The notes below the pieces were generated by a model. The model ran no database searches, was not told where the DNA came from, and was given only the letters and a program-made list of their open reading frames with translations. A program made the translations under genes and the position numbers. Positions 32,304 to 46,200 of a stretch of 64,000 nt of DNA are shown here, in pieces (position 1 is the stretch's first letter; the number at the start of each line of letters is the position of its first letter). Origin of the DNA: Sialis fuliginosa (Eukaryota > Arthropoda > Insecta > Megaloptera > Sialidae); contig OY540810.1 of the NCBI GenBank assembly GCA_961205875.1, forward strand, positions 23,932,001-23,996,000. The letters are read 5' to 3'.

Positions 32304-33784
32304 GCAAGTATCTAACTAACTAGATATCATTTTATTGAGCTAACATTTAATTTCGTAACTTCCCTCCCCCCAAACCTTACTTTACGTAAGTTTTCTTAAT
32401 ATATGTATAGTAGTAGCAAAGTACATTGATTAAAACATTCTATTTGACTTAACATACGAAAAAGCAGTTAGAACAGCCGAAAATGGTTTCAATGAACGTA
32501 TTTAAAATAACTAATTTGAAAAAAAAACTTACGTAAGTAACGGTTTAGACTCCCCTTTCTCCCTATGTAAGAATTTTCAAGGTTTAACGTCCTCCTTCCC
32601 TCAAATCCTTACGTAAATATTGGACATTCCCTTATGAAAATGAGAAATACTGATCCTGCACATATTTCTTATTTTCTTACGTTTGTTTGTATTTTAGGTG
32701 ATGTTCACACATAATTCAGTATTGCGTGGATCGGTTTTGAAAAGCTCTTATTTTGTTTGAAAGAAGATACTCTCCAGGTGGTCCCATAAAAATTTTGTTG
32801 AGATCTAACCTATAACAGTACGTGTTCCGCGATTGAATTAATTAAATAATAACCTGATCAATAAAAAATTTAACTAATAACTAACTTTAGACAAAATATA
32901 TAAAAAAATTCATGTCTATTAGAGATAAGTATGAAAATTCTAGTACCTTTTCTTTAGAAATACATCAATTACCAACTTTTAAGTAAGAAAGTTTTTATTT
33001 ATTTAATTACAAACTTTTCAACTCACAAATGCATTGTGCTTTCAAAAACTTCAAACTGGCAATAATTTTAAATTTTATTCGCGTATTTTTTTTTTGTTTT
33101 CTTCTTTTCTAAACTTTTTTTTCGTGTAGATATACATTTTAAAGTCTGCAGATATGTACTGCATACATCAATAAAATGTTAATATTATGTTTGGAACTTT
33201 TATATTTTTACAAATAAGAATATCGCGTGGAACTTTTTATTGCAATTAGAATAATCTTTGAATTACATTTTAAAACGATCATAAAGCTTCTCTTATCTTC
33301 GATATTGCGAGGAAGCAAAATGTTTTCAGATACAATTATTGAAAAATTTATGTAAATATTAATTTAAAAATAAAAATAAAATATGTGTATAAGTACAAGT
33401 TCATTTTATATCATTAAGAATGTGATAATGTTATTTTGATAAATAAACTTATAGTAATTATTTTCCAACTTGATATTTATTAACTTCTTTAAATTCCAGG
33501 AAAATATTTGTAAAAAATATAAAATACTTTAATAATACTTTTTACTATACCGGGTATTCACAATAAAAGGCTACGAATTTTAATTTAGAAAAGTTAGCTG
33601 TTCACAGAAAAACTTTTCAGGCAAAAGTTACTTAATTAGGAATATATGATATTTTTTATTCGTGGGTAATTTTTATAGTTCTTTTAAAGGTAACTTCGTT
33701 TTTTTTAAATAAGAACCTATATTTCTGTTATCATGATATGTAATTAGTTACCATTTAAAAAAAACACTCACCAATTAAAAAAAA
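32301..33784. other. AT-rich spacer with repeat fragments
   Basis: At 33275-33318 there is a reverse-strand fragment of the family A terminus (AAGCTTCTCTTATCTTCGAT, ATTGCGAGGAAGC). At about 33545-33740 the sequence resembles 46795-46990 (ACGAATTTTAATTTAGAAAA, then AGCTGTTCACAGAAAAA). CTTACGTAAG-type motifs occur near 32383-32630. No gene was seen. Confidence 0.5.
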
Positions 33785-34250
33785 TCTACCAAGTAAATGC
33801 ACAGTGCTTCCTCGTGCTAAATTCACCAAAGATAATTAATTATTGAACAATTTAAATAAAAAGCGATAAAGTGTTCAGATGAATTGCTTAGAATTAGTTA
33901 ACCATTTAATTTTTATACAATTTTACTAAAACATATTAGTTCGAAATTTTTCTTAAGACGCATCTGATTATTTTTTTGTATATTTTTAATTTTTTGACAA
34001 AAAAACCATCCGATCAAGTTTCAATAATATCGGTTTAGTGGTTCATGAGTTATGCGTGTGACTAGGATTCAGAGGACAGACGGACGGACGGACGGGCGGA
34101 TACACGGACAGACAGACAGACACGGAACGAAAAGTGTTTATCTTGACGTGAAACGAAAAGATCAATTTAAAATTTTGAAATCGGATAACTTTTTTTTTGT
34201 CTCAAAAACGATCACAAAGCTTCTCGTATCTTCGATATTGCGAGGAAGCA
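33785..34250 (-). mobile_element. Family A element, reverse copy, internally deleted
   Basis: Reading the minus strand, the element runs from GCTTCCTCGCAATATCGAAG (near 34250) through the CAGA/CGGA microsatellite (34076-34118), CACACGCATAACTC, then after a large deletion to GCACGAGGAAGCACTGTGC and ACTTGG near 33790. The minisatellite and the C-rich block are lost. Confidence 0.8.
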
Positions 34251-34665
34251 AAATTTAAAATATCATGATGTGCTGCCACCTCCAAACTGAGTAACTTTTT
34301 TCTCAAAAACTTTTCTAAAAAGAAAATCATATTTTTCAAATTTTATTTAATTTTTGTTTTAATATAATTAATTATGAAAAATGATTCATTTTCTTTATTT
34401 CTTTGACCTACGTTTCGACACATATTAGTGAAACTAAATCACGTTTCAAAAAATAGAAATTCGACAAAAAACCTGTCAGGTTACCGATACCTACTACGTA
34501 TTGAATTTTTTAAGAAGCAGTTTGAAATATTTTATTATATTTTACTTACAGGCCAGAATTGGAAATTTTTTATACCATACGTGTTTGGAATTGGACATTG
34601 CTTATAGAATTCTTGGTAACCGTTTGAAACCACACTCTTCCACTATTTTCTGCTAAAATATAGTA
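34251..34665. other. AT-rich spacer, nothing recognised
   Basis: No frame, palindrome or repeat match was found. Confidence 0.4.
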
Positions 34666-35215
34666 AGGCACTGGCACCTGTCTTGGATATGACCCCAGTA
34701 ATGGCTATTATTAAATTAAATGTACTGAATTAGAAATATTTGTTGATATTTGATTACTATCATTTCTGAATATTAATCTATATACAGTTAACTGTCTTAC
34801 AGCGTAACTTGATGACAATCGGCCAATAGGTGTCAAAATGGTGGACATTTAAACGAATTATTAGTATAATTTATTAATTAATTATTATATTATCAAAGCA
34901 ACTGCTTTGCATTATTTCAAATTTGACGATTCTTACTTTTATATCTTTTGTATTGTAGTATTTATCATTTTGTAATCATTAGCAAGTGCCCATCACTGCG
35001 TACTCATTAATAGTTTTACTTTGTCCATTACTGGAGAAGAAACAAAATTAAAATAAAAGGCTATAATTTAAAAAAAACTATATTTGCGGACTGTGGTAAT
35101 TAAATTGATTCAATAAAGATTTACATGAGTTCATGAATATTACAAAAAAGAAGCCCGTCAATCACAAAAACAGTGAACTTTTATGTTATAGCGGCCATAA
35201 CCAGTGCCAGTACCT
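34666..35215 (+). mobile_element. Family C TIR element, copy 1
   Basis: AGGCACTGGCACCTGTCTTG at the left faces AACCAGTGCCAGTACCT at the right, with TA on both sides. The whole length matches the reverse complement of 59934-60447, including TGGTAATTAAATTGATTC and the TAATCATTAGCAAGTGCCCA block. TA duplication and short TIRs suggest a Tc1/mariner-type MITE, though other superfamilies are possible. No transposase frame was found. Confidence 0.85.
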
Positions 35216-35772
35216 TATTATTTTATATACAAAAGTTGAAATTCAAAACTATTCTACTTTGATCATTTGAAAATGTGAGACGTAGAATTGTTTAAATATA
35301 ATTCTGGAGAATTTACAAATACTGCTTACACGTAACCCAAATTCTGAGTAATTTTAATTTAAACTAGAAAATGTTTAAATTAAAATTGTTGAAGATTGGG
35401 GTTAAATGCAATTAGTGATTTTTGTTAGTAGTTAATTGGCAATTGGGAACAGAAAATTCAATTTCCTGAGCATTCTAGAAAAATGTTATTTAGTATTTAA
35501 GTACCTACCTACATACATCTAATAAAATTTTGGATGATTTGATTTTTTTCTTTTTATATTATCTTTCTAAACTATTTTAAGTTAAGAAAATGCATGTTAT
35601 GTGCAAATAATATTAAAAAAATATGTTAAACACTACAATTTAAAAGCAGTTTTCAGTATTTTTATATACCTAGTTTTTTTTATTGTTCTATCTATTAAGA
35701 TGAATATAATAATTTATTTTATCAGTCTTTTTTCTGGCATTCAAGACCGATTCGTAAGCTTATGTCATATTT
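35216..35772. other. AT-rich spacer, nothing recognised
   Basis: Short frames here are not protein-like. No structured repeat was seen. Confidence 0.4.
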
Positions 35773-36572
35773 GGTCGATTCTCAAAAAAAATCTAAATTG
35801 TTGTCCTTTCTGATTTCTATAAAACGAGATCGAAAATTAAAGTTAAGGAGATTCTCTTATGAAACTACATCACTAGGTGTACCAAATTGTATATTAATTT
35901 TATTTCAGTTATTATAAATTGTAAAAATATATTAAAATTTATACCTCAAAAATCATTCCCTCACTGTGTCCCAACCACCAAATTTAAATACATTTCTAAT
36001 TTGTTTCGAAAAGTTTTCTAGAATGTGTTTAATAACTTATTATTTATTCATTTATAACAATATTCTCTATTTAAAAATGTACAACAGTAAGTAAAACACA
36101 AACAGAAAAAAAAACAGAAAATAAATTTACAAGTATGTCCTTAAAAAACGAATCATTCCCTCACAATTTCTGTAACAGTGAAATTAGACCGTAATTTTAA
36201 ATCTATCTGAACGCAGTGTTATTGTTTTTATAATGTGGCAATACTGACATTAAAAAATAAATATGGCGAAAGGGCTGAATGTTGAAGTGTATTGTTGAAA
36301 TTGTTTTAAAGTATTATCTAAATTTAAATTTTCGCTTGTCATTCCCTCACTAACAATAAGTGATAATTCCCTCACTAATACACTAAGCTATCATATACTC
36401 ACTTTTGAATTTTTGTTTTAACCCCCTTTAAAGTAAAAAATATTGGGGACCACTATAACCCTTCAGAAAATTACCCTATGTTTTTATATATTTACGAAAG
36501 AAATTGTACATTATTAAAAAAAAAAAACACAATATAACAAATTCATTTTTCTACTTTTTTTGAGAATCAGCC
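35773..36572. mobile_element. 800-bp TIR element with CATTCCCTCAC motifs
   Basis: GGTCGATTCTCAAAAAAA at the left faces the inverted GGCTGATTCTCAAAAAAA at the right. Inside, ATTCCCTCAC occurs at 35955, 36155, 36341 and 36365 in the same orientation, three of them preceded by TC. No transposase frame was found. Motifs of this kind inside TIR elements may be transposase binding sites or relics of diverged internal repeats; neither is shown. Confidence 0.65.
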
Positions 36573-37189
36573 TATGTCTATGTGAATTTTATTATAATTC
36601 TATCTTTATTTTCCAAAAAAGATCTAAGGCGCTAATTAAGTACAATGTTGTTGCGCAAAATTTGTTATAATAATAGTAATAACTAAGGTGGAAAAATTTT
36701 GTTCCTACCTCAATTAAATTAGTAATAAAATTTAATTCTATAATATAGTAAGAAACTGTGAACATAACACTACGAGAACTTGAATGTACTACAAATGAAA
36801 TTACTGCGAATTTGGACAGTACACAGATACATTTATGTTCCCATTCATGCCACATTCTGGAAAATGAAATGTACCTACGAAGGAACTTCCTGGAGATTCC
36901 AGAGAGGAAACACTACGTACTAGTATCGTATTGTATGTACATATGTAGGTACAAATTTAAATTTGGGTTGAAATTGCGCAGAGCTTATTTCAATGGCACC
37001 CAATATTTGAAGCTGGAATGAGAAACTGCTCGGAGACATTGTTTATGTTTTTTTTTTAAATTAAGATCCGGCTCTTTAAATCAATTTATTTATTTCTTTG
37101 TGAATATATTTTAAAAAACTGTATAAAAATAAAAATAATGGAAATCGTATTTTCTTTTGAGGAGTTATTAAACCATTTGATATAATACA
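36573..37189. other. Spacer with a slightly GC-richer island, 36758-37021
   Basis: An 87-codon frame exists on each strand around 36592-37021. The minus strand also has an acceptor-like TTTTCCAG before AATGTGGCATGAATGGGAAC at about 36855. I recognise no protein family in either translation. It may be a repeat fragment or a short unrecognised exon; confidence is low. Confidence 0.25.
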
Positions 37190-37325
37190 GGTGAGTCGTA
37201 TCACGTTGAACAAACTTGGAAAAAAAATTCTTTGTAAAGGATTAAGTTGTTATTTAATATCCTGTAAAACCCATTGTGATACAGTAATAAAATTTGTTAT
37301 CCGGTTTAGTAATTAATACTAAAAA
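37190..37325. mobile_element. Family B fragment
   Basis: TTATTTAATATCCTGTAAAA, CCCATTGTGATACAGTAAT and TCCGGTTTAGTAATTAATA correspond in order to 2548-2620 of family B copy 1. Both ends are lost. Confidence 0.6.
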
Positions 37326-37509
37326 AAAGTTTGTTCCATTTGAAATGTCTCATCTTTTATATCAAAGTTAAATTGAACTCGCTGCTCCTTGAAACAATTT
37401 TAGAAAAATAAAATACGCATATAAGTAATTTCTACTAATTAATAATATACATTTTTACTTTCTTATACTACTGTACCTATATGAAATATACATATAGTAT
37501 AAGTATTAA

Positions 37510-37990
37510 GTATAGTGAAGCCGATTTTTTTCGAAATCGGATTTTTATGGAATTATTCTGTGAATCCATTCTGACTATTTTCGCTATGATGTCTGTGTGT
37601 CCGTCTGTAGGTCTGTAAGCGCTGTAACTCAATATGACAAATCGTAGAAGGCTGAAATTTTATATTTATGATTAATTTTTGTCTAGGAAGAAAACCTCCT
37701 ATTTTTGAAAACGATATTTCAACCGGATACGGATGATTACTGACGTCGATTATGGAATTTTTCGAATTAATTTGAAACAGTGCGAATTAGAGAAAAATGG
37801 TCATGTTAAAAATTGTAGGTAATATTATTATCTATAATTTATGCTTTATTCATTTCTTCGAAAAAATAAATAAATAATAATTCAAATGGTTCATAACAGA
37901 GAAGAAATATCCGACATGTGTGCGTGTTTGCCATAGGTACCATGGGACTTTCTTAAACCTAATACTGATGTGAGAGTGAAAAGTGTGGGT
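37510..37990. repeat. Interspersed repeat fragment with TCTG/TCCG section
   Basis: A CCGATTT/AAATCGG hairpin (about 37519-37543) is followed by GTCTGTGTGTCCGTCTG and AGCGCTGTAACTC, the kind of short TCTG-rich tract present in many insect non-autonomous repeats. Partner copies were not found in the window. Confidence 0.4.
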
Positions 37991-40900
37991 GATTCTAAAT
38001 AATTTTTTTTTTTTATTTCTGACTTAATCATAAATTAATTATACATACTTAGATAATAACATACTCGACATTTTTTATCTAAAATATTTTTTACTATTTC
38101 AAAAATAATTCGAAAATTCAAAAATTGGCAAGAGTTAACATCCGTTTCCAGTTTAGTAACTATGTTCAAGAAAATTCATTTGAAACATACCTATGTAAAG
38201 AATATTATTACCTATAGTTTATGTCCACTGTCAGTATTACATATAAAAAAGTCCCACGGCTTCGATGGCAGATATTTAATTATGAAAAACACACAAAATC
38301 TGTTTTATTACGTTACCATAAAATTCTTTTCTCTCATTCCTTTGTTTATTTTATAAAGATAAGGCGGTCGATTCTACTTCCTTCCAAAATAAATTCAGCA
38401 GTGAATTTGTATATTGCATCTCGAGAATAAACAAAATTGCATATTGTATCTGGGTCTTTCCACGAGATTCGTTGCAATAAATATGTATGTAAAGAATATA
38501 TGCTTGTTTATACTAACAGTAAGTTAAAGAATATTTTCTGTATGATTTCATATATGTACAAACATATCTGATCATATTCCGCTATGTCGATTATTGCGAA
38601 AGAAATAGTGCATTTCAAATACGCTTAGTAAAATAAATGTAAATAAATGTGTATGCAGAATGTTTGATCATGTATATTGTAGAGGATATATCCATACATA
38701 CTAATTGCAGCTATAGCAAATATATTTTGTATTATAATACATTATAATATCTTGAAATAAATTATTTATTTATTTTCATCTCAAATGTAGAATTTACAAT
38801 TTCCAATTTGAAATTAATTAGTCTAAAATTGATCTTGAAATGGTATAATCTCCTTTATTAACATATTATTATACACTTCACGAATGACACTCAAATTCCA
38901 TTTACTCCACTATAATATTTTTATTTACACATTGCGCGTTCGTTTATAGATGTCACCCTTTTATTTATTTAAATAAATTCACAATATAAATACTTCATGA
39001 ATAACAGTAAAAAAATAAAATTATTTGTCACTTAAAGAAACAAAAAAATATATATATAATTGACTTTCGGTTTTTCGGGAAAACCCCGGTTTTACGGTTT
39101 TGGTCAATTTTAACAAAAAACCGGTTAACCGGTTTCGGTTAAAACCGGTTTATATGCCCTACTAGCGAATTGTTTTATGAATTATATTAAAGTTGTATTG
39201 TTTTTATAAAACTTGTTCAGATTTTAAAAATCTTCACATAACTCTTTAAAGCCTGGATTTAGGTATATGTGACATCCTGTATAAATGTAACTATTTTCAA
39301 AATTTGATGCTTGTCTAACCTGACAACTTTTGCAATTAAAGTTTTCTTCCATTTGTTATAATAAATGAAATATTGAACTTTGCTATTAAATATTTTTGAT
39401 TAAAAAAGTATGATAAGGATACTTACAGTCAGTTATTCACTATTCACTGTAATAATATATTTGTCTGTCATGTAATGCAATAAATTAGCTGTAGAACTTA
39501 GAACTAAACACAGTAAGCAATATTGAAATTCCACAAATAAATATTAAAGGTTTTTTCATATTATTATTAAATCGATTATTGTGATTATTAATTTTTTTTG
39601 GGATCTATGTGTTTGTATAACCACTCTTAATCCTATATACATACATAGCCACCCTGTCTAATCGACCCATGAGAAGAAAAATAATATTTTCAGCAATGTA
39701 AATTAAGTGTAATTTATGAAGCATTAAAAATTTTAAATAATTAAAGGCACCACTTTGGTTTTATTTTTATTTTTTAATGCGGGTCAAATGTAATTTATGA
39801 AGAACTAAATTTTAATTTGAAAATGTAGGAATCTTTTAATTAATAACAGTCAAATAAATATTTAACTACCGTATGAAAATACAATTACATCAACAAAATG
39901 TATTTCTGTAAGAACTGTTTTATATTTAAGTAATTTTCATATATGGAGTAAGACGATTTCTTGTTCTGGATTTCGTCTCGAGGATTGAATGCAGTATTTT
40001 ATTTGTTTCGCAACTGTAACGTTGTAAAAAACAAAGTCACAACAACGTATTATTTATGTGAATTTGTTCCATTATAGCGTTGGTAACCTTCAAGAGTTTA
40101 TTTTATTTTAAAAGAAATATGTTTTTATATACATACTTACATACATACCTATGTTACACCAAATAAAAATGTAGGTATCTGGTATATGTATATGTACATA
40201 AAGATTCTGTATGTTTAGCGTACGAAAAGTGACTTGCCTGAGGATAATTAAGTTGGGTTCTTTTTTTATACATATTTTTTATATTATATCATTATATTAA
40301 AAGTTCTCAACTTATATTAAATAAAAATAATAATTTCCCGTTTGGTAGGCCATGTCAAAATATGTTTATTAAGAAGTTATATCAAGCTTCTTTCGTTTTT
40401 TATGTATCAAATTTTTTTTCAAACTCTTGACCCATTGAAAGCAAAGAAAATTATTGTCAAACTTTTAAATTTGTATGAATCACACCTTTTTAATTTTATT
40501 TAAAATTTTATGTAATATATAATATAAAATTGTATCCGTTGAGATGTTCTTAAAAATGTAAACAGTGTTTATGTCTTTTCATTTAAAAAAAAACACTAAT
40601 AATCAGTTGATTGTTTTATATTATTTATATCAGAATACTTATTTTTGAAGTCATACTTTTTTAGGCTCGTTGGTAACGAAACAATAACTTGATGACATCC
40701 ATAGAAATATTTAAAAATTTTACAGTTTCCTGTAATGTATTAAATTTTCTCACCCATGTTTAACCAAAATTTCCATTTCTTTTGGTCGTCTTTAAATAAG
40801 ATCCATTCTCTATGTTTATGACTGTATAAGTTTTATACCGGCAAATTCAAAATAATATTAAATTTGTAAATATTTGAAGTTACAAATATTTTTTTTTTGT

Positions 40901-41906
40901 ATGTATATGTTATATGATTTTTATTGTATATTATTTTATATTAAATCAATAAAAGTCTTGATAAATACTTGTTTATACATAATTTGTATTCTAAAAATAA
41001 AATGTACGTTATGTATGTTTCGCAGGGGTCGACAAATAATGTATATTTAATAGTACGAAAAATTATTTGCCTGGAAGTTATCAATTTAGGTTTTTTCTTT
41101 CCATAAATGTTTTTTTGTTTATTTTTTTTTAGGATAGGTGATTATCCGATTCAGTGATCTCAACTGTAGAAATAAAATGTAGAGAAAAAGGATTCAAACG
41201 ATAAATAAGAAATGTATTCGGTTGAAAAAAAAGAATACATATGTTACTGTTATTAATAAATTACTTTGTTTTTGATTTTGTTAAAATTACTTGTTCACCA
41301 CCTGAGTAATTCCGAGCAACAGCTTTAATTATAATTAAATAAACACCTTCGTTCTTTTATAAAAATCGAATCTCTTTGAACTAAACCAATTTATTATAAT
41401 TTACGTTTGAACGAATACAAACTTACTTGTCAAAGGAATCGATTTTCCAGTGTACAATCGCATTAATTAAGATAACTTACAAAAGTAGTTATGTCGACTT
41501 ATATTTCAGACCATTGAAGCATTTTATTAAAACTTTTTCCAAATGCTAGGAAATATTAAGTCAGTAACTCACAAATTTAAAAAGTAACGTTGAATTTTTT
41601 ATTTTTCACAAAAATATTTTAAATGTATTTTTAATTCTTTTTTTAAAGTTTGTTAATTTTTTTTACTGTGTATGTATAGGTATCTAGTTTTACACATTTT
41701 TGAAAAATATAAAAGTGTGTTGTTAAAAATAATACTGTCATAATTTATGTTAAAGAAATTGTTTCGACCAATATTTAAATTCAGAGCATGTGCTAATAAA
41801 AGTTCATCAAAATTTTGGATACATTGGAGGAAGTGTTAAAGGAATATAGCAAAAAAAGGAAAATCTATTTTGAAAATTTTGAAATAGGTATACAGAGATA
41901 TTACTT
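37991..41906. other. AT-rich sequence, no gene recognised
   Basis: There is no coding-like frame over nearly 4 kb. An AACCGGTT-rich patch lies at about 39065-39160 (GGTTAACCGG, AAAACCGGTT), as often seen near hAT ends. CACATCCTGTATAAA-like text near 39277 is a lone TACAGGATG-type terminus. GTACGAAAA-TTGCCTG blocks near 40220 and 41055 resemble each other. Confidence 0.4.
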
Positions 41907-42166
41907 AAGTATATTTTACCAACCACAATTAATTGTACTTATACTTAAAAATGTAATTAAATAAATCTACTTAATTATATTTTTAATGATTTAAGTATTT
42001 GTAAAAGTACTAAGTGCCTTTTTTGCAATGTAGTTGTATTTGTACTTATACATTAGTATATATTTTTGTAGAGTATATAATATATGTAATTGTAAGTAGA
42101 TGTACTTAAATATAAAACAATTGTACTCACAATTAAGTACATTTTTTGTACTTGTGCACAGCTCTA
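41907..42166. mobile_element. Fragment of a hAT-like GCACAGCTCTA-ended element
   Basis: The right end ACTTGTGCACAGCTCTA matches the termini of 53656-54529, and the interior is full of TACTTAAGTA-type motifs as in that element. No left terminus could be placed. A 126-codon plus-strand frame begins inside it and is not credible as a gene. Confidence 0.55.
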
Positions 42167-44490
42167 GATATATGGGACAAAAATTATTTTTGTTATTTAA
42201 TACTTTTTATTCAACAAAAAAAGTACATTTATTTCTACGAAAAGATTCTGAAATCGTATATTTTCATTTATTTTTATTAAAATATCCAGGACTAGTGGTG
42301 CCTCCACGGGGCGCTTGCGGTAAGACTCCCCCTCTCCCAAAATTTTTAATATACATTATTTCATTTCATAACTATGATAAAAAAATTAAAATTACAACAA
42401 CAAATTTTACCCCTCCCATTGAACTTTTTTTTCTGGGTACGGCGCCTGCCAAGTCAAATGAAAAATTTAATTGGTTCTAATTTAAATATTACATTATGTT
42501 TACTGAAGATGGCCAAGCGTCAGACAGTAAAAAAAAAATACCAACCTCGTAACTCGTAACACACTTTTATATTTTTAAACAATAGAATGGCATACAAGAT
42601 AAAAACTACATGCATAAGAAAATATGTTTACATTACGTACCCTTCAAAACAAATTTCGTATGAATAAATGTAATTTAGAAGTCAATGCCATTAAATCCAC
42701 AAACTAAACAGTCGATTGTGAAAGATGAAATACATACTCATTCAAAATTAAATGTATCTTTTTTTATAAAATGTTATATTGATTTTATACCGGCCATTCG
42801 TTGCTTTATCAGATTTAAAGGTTGTTTATAACTAACAAGTTACATATAAGGTATATTGGGTGGATAAAAATATATATTCTCATATAGAATTATAAATCAT
42901 AAACATCAGAATAGTTTTAAATTATTCTTTGAATCATTTAGTAAGTATGTACATATTATATACCTATATCATTTTAAGTAAAGTTTATTTTATTTTTTAG
43001 ATTGATGTTAATATTGCAATTAAATTTGATTTTACAAAAACGAAAGAGTAGCTTTTCAATCATTGAGTTTCACTTTTGTGTTTATCAATTCTGTCATCAA
43101 CGCCCAGACTAAAACATTTAAAATAAAATTTATCTGCATAACTACTTATTATAAAGATGAACTTCAGGTCAAAATATTTTTCTATTAAAATAAAAATACA
43201 TATCACAGTATTTCAATTTTCAACCTAATAGGAGTACAAAATTGATCAAAAAAGTTTCCCCTTTCGCTCACTGGCTCATCAACGCACAGCCTAAGCCTCT
43301 GGACTTTGACGAAATTTGATGGGTGTCTAGTTCTTAAGACGAAAACACTTTCTAAGAAGAGATTTTTTAAAATATTAATACGTTTATCTGTAAAACTACC
43401 AATATTTAAAATCCATGTGTATCGCTATTTTTCAAAATTCCAAAAAATTGTTCCAGACTAACAGAACAAATGGTATAAAATTTTATAAAAAAAAGGTTAT
43501 ATAAATAGTTATTTACATATTTCAATAAAATTAAGTAGATTAAAATAACAGTAATTAATAATTGCTTATTGTTAGTCATTTACTTCAATAATTTTCGATT
43601 CATCGATATGCTTTAAAACTTTTAATATCATGTAGCATTTACCATTTTTATGATTTACACATTTTTCCACTATTTCGTTTTTAAGACGTATTTTTATCCA
43701 CTCAATATAAGAGCGCTCATATAGTTATTATTAGAATGTCAGCCAAAAGATAAAAAAATTAATTTTGTAATGGCATTTGCGGTTTTTTGTCGTTCGACAA
43801 CATCCATAGTATCTTTTATCGAAATTGAGTGATTGAAATAGAACTTCAGAATACTTCAGATGTTGACGATTAAACTATTTTTTTGTTTTATAAATAAATT
43901 AAATAAATTAATTTATTAATTAAATTAATTAAAACAAATTAAATATAATTTATCAAATAAATTTACAAAAACGAGGATAGTTTGATAGTTGTAGATTAAT
44001 CAATTATTTATCCAATTGAACGTTTTAATTGTTTTTATTTTTGTTTAGTTTCAAGCGGTAGTAAATTAGGGGTGGACACTTAAAATGGTTCATTCTGTAT
44101 AGAACATTGTACATTAATAATAATTATTCATATGATATAAAGCTTGATACATTTGTAAAGTTAACTCAATTAACATTTGACTTCTTTGTTGAACCATAGA
44201 CAGATTGAAAACCAAAGTTACTAGCTTTGCATTCTGTGAATATATAATAATTTTAGTAAATATTATAATCCAACTGTGATAAATTGTTAAAACATTGTGT
44301 GCGTTCTCTATTTCATTTACTGTACGCGTAATATTTTAAATGTTTCAATTTTAATTTAATATTATCATCCACAAAATATGTATTTCAAATTTTTATAATT
44401 TATATACTTATTTCAATTTTCTTGATACTGATTTTTTATTGAAAACATTTCCCCTTGGACAATTTTTATCAAGATTCTCCTGTAAGAAAC

Positions 44491-44522
<32 letters not shown>

Positions 44523-46050
44523 CTCTGTAATGAAGTGTTTACACCAAGAAGACAAAATAGTAACATGGTGTTTATTGACAAAATAGTCACAAAACCTATA
44601 CATTTTTAAATACGAATTGTTTAAAAAACATTTGCTGTTTTGCATTTTGGGATGTAAGCATTCCATAAAATTTGCTTGAAAATACTCCCCCTCTTAAAAA
44701 TCTGGTTACACCTATGTGACTATGACCCATGTAAATATTTGGTATAATTCAAAATAAATAAATGGTTCATTCATTTATAAAATTGTAGATTTTCGATAAT
44801 TTCACTGTAGGTATTACATATGTACTTCTAGGATTTAAGATACTAGAAACGACATCTACTTATTAGAAAGTGTAACTGAGAACTTAAAAAATCCAAATAT
44901 CAAAAATTAATCTAATATACATTTCTAATATACATTTTCGTGAACTCTTATAATTGCCAACTTTATTTTTATTCATTAATAAAGCTTAATTAAGTATTTT
45001 GCTGACATTACTGCACCTTTATATACTTTGACATCATCAAGATCTAAAAATACCTAATGTAATCTTTATATCCTTTATTTTCTAACATTTCTCCTTCAGT
45101 TCATATTTTGTCGCTAATACTCATTTTAGATGTGTCATATTTTGACATAACCCAAATAATTTATCTCGGTATTATCGCTTGTTTCCACTAAATTGATTTT
45201 CTAGCTTATTGAAGCATTAAGTGTTTTTCCAATGATACACTTATACGAGAAGTATTAACGACTTGTTATGTGATTCTTGGTTCTTCAATTATTTACTCGA
45301 GTCAACTTCATAAAGATAAAATAAAATGTTATTGTACAATACATATAAAAACATAAAATGTTAAAAATTCTATTTAATGTTAGAGACGTTCACGAAACCA
45401 GACTAGAAAGGCTATAGCCGGGTAAGCATGCAAAACATGCCTTTACATGGATTTGGTTGATTATTTTTTTGGAAGTTATATTCTATTTAACATTCAACCT
45501 GACCAAATATTAGCTTCCAAAAATTTATAGTTTTCGAAAAAAAATTATTTTTTTTATTTTCAAAAAAAAATTTTTTAGTCTAGATAATGACCGATTAAAA
45601 ATTGACATTAGGTACGTTTGTTTCTTATATTAGACCAATGAAAAATTACTTTATGTGTATTCAGACCAGCTTCGAATAAAATTAACATTTGAATTTTGAC
45701 AATATATATAGTAAATTAAATACATTTTGTCTGTCAGTCTGTCTAGTCCAGAGGTGGGTAAATATTACTGACTGAAGGACGGATTAAATATTATAACAGT
45801 AAGATCATACTTGTGCACAGTGGTGCAAAAATAATAATCTTTTCACAAAAATAAATATTTGATGTTTTATAACTTGTACAATTTGTAACGCTAATAAAAA
45901 CATAAATAAATAATTCAGTGAGAAGTGAGTGAAATTAACGTTACAAATTATATAAGTTATAAACATCAAAGATAACTCATACAAACTTTTTTATTCATTC
46001 AAAGATTTTTTGAGGCCTCTATAATGTATATATATACCATCCAATCTGCA
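42167..46050. other. AT-rich sequence with several repeat fragments
   Basis: GTGGTGCCTCCACGGGGCGC near 42296 and GGCGCCTGCC near 42440 may be ends of a short C/G-tipped element. About 43075-43400 has two pieces of group R (CATCAACGCACAGCCTAAGC, TTCTAAGAAGAGATT). About 44575-44645 matches the interior of the 18289-18410 MITE. CAGAGGTGGGTAA near 45752 resembles a hAT tip. No gene was seen. Confidence 0.4.
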
Positions 46051-46200
46051 GGGCCGATTTGTAGGGAGGGAGAATGGGGTCCCTGCAGATTATGTCGTGT
46101 ATAGGTAAGTCGAGGTGGTTATATATGTATATAACAAAAATACTACTTACTATAACAGTACCCGATTTACCCCCACTCTAGCTTCCTACAAATCGCCTTT
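46051..46200. mobile_element. 150-bp foldback
   Basis: GGGCCGATTTGTAGGGAGG pairs with the complement of GCTTCCTACAAATCGCCTTT. The inner part, AATGGGGTCCC against ACCCCCACT, pairs less well. The block to its right (46201-46306) matches 1637-1800. Confidence 0.55.

Noticed and set aside
42100-42480. Longest open frame in the window, 126 codons, plus strand
   Set aside because: It starts inside a hAT-like terminus, runs through unrelated sequence and shows no domain, signal peptide or family motif; chance frame.
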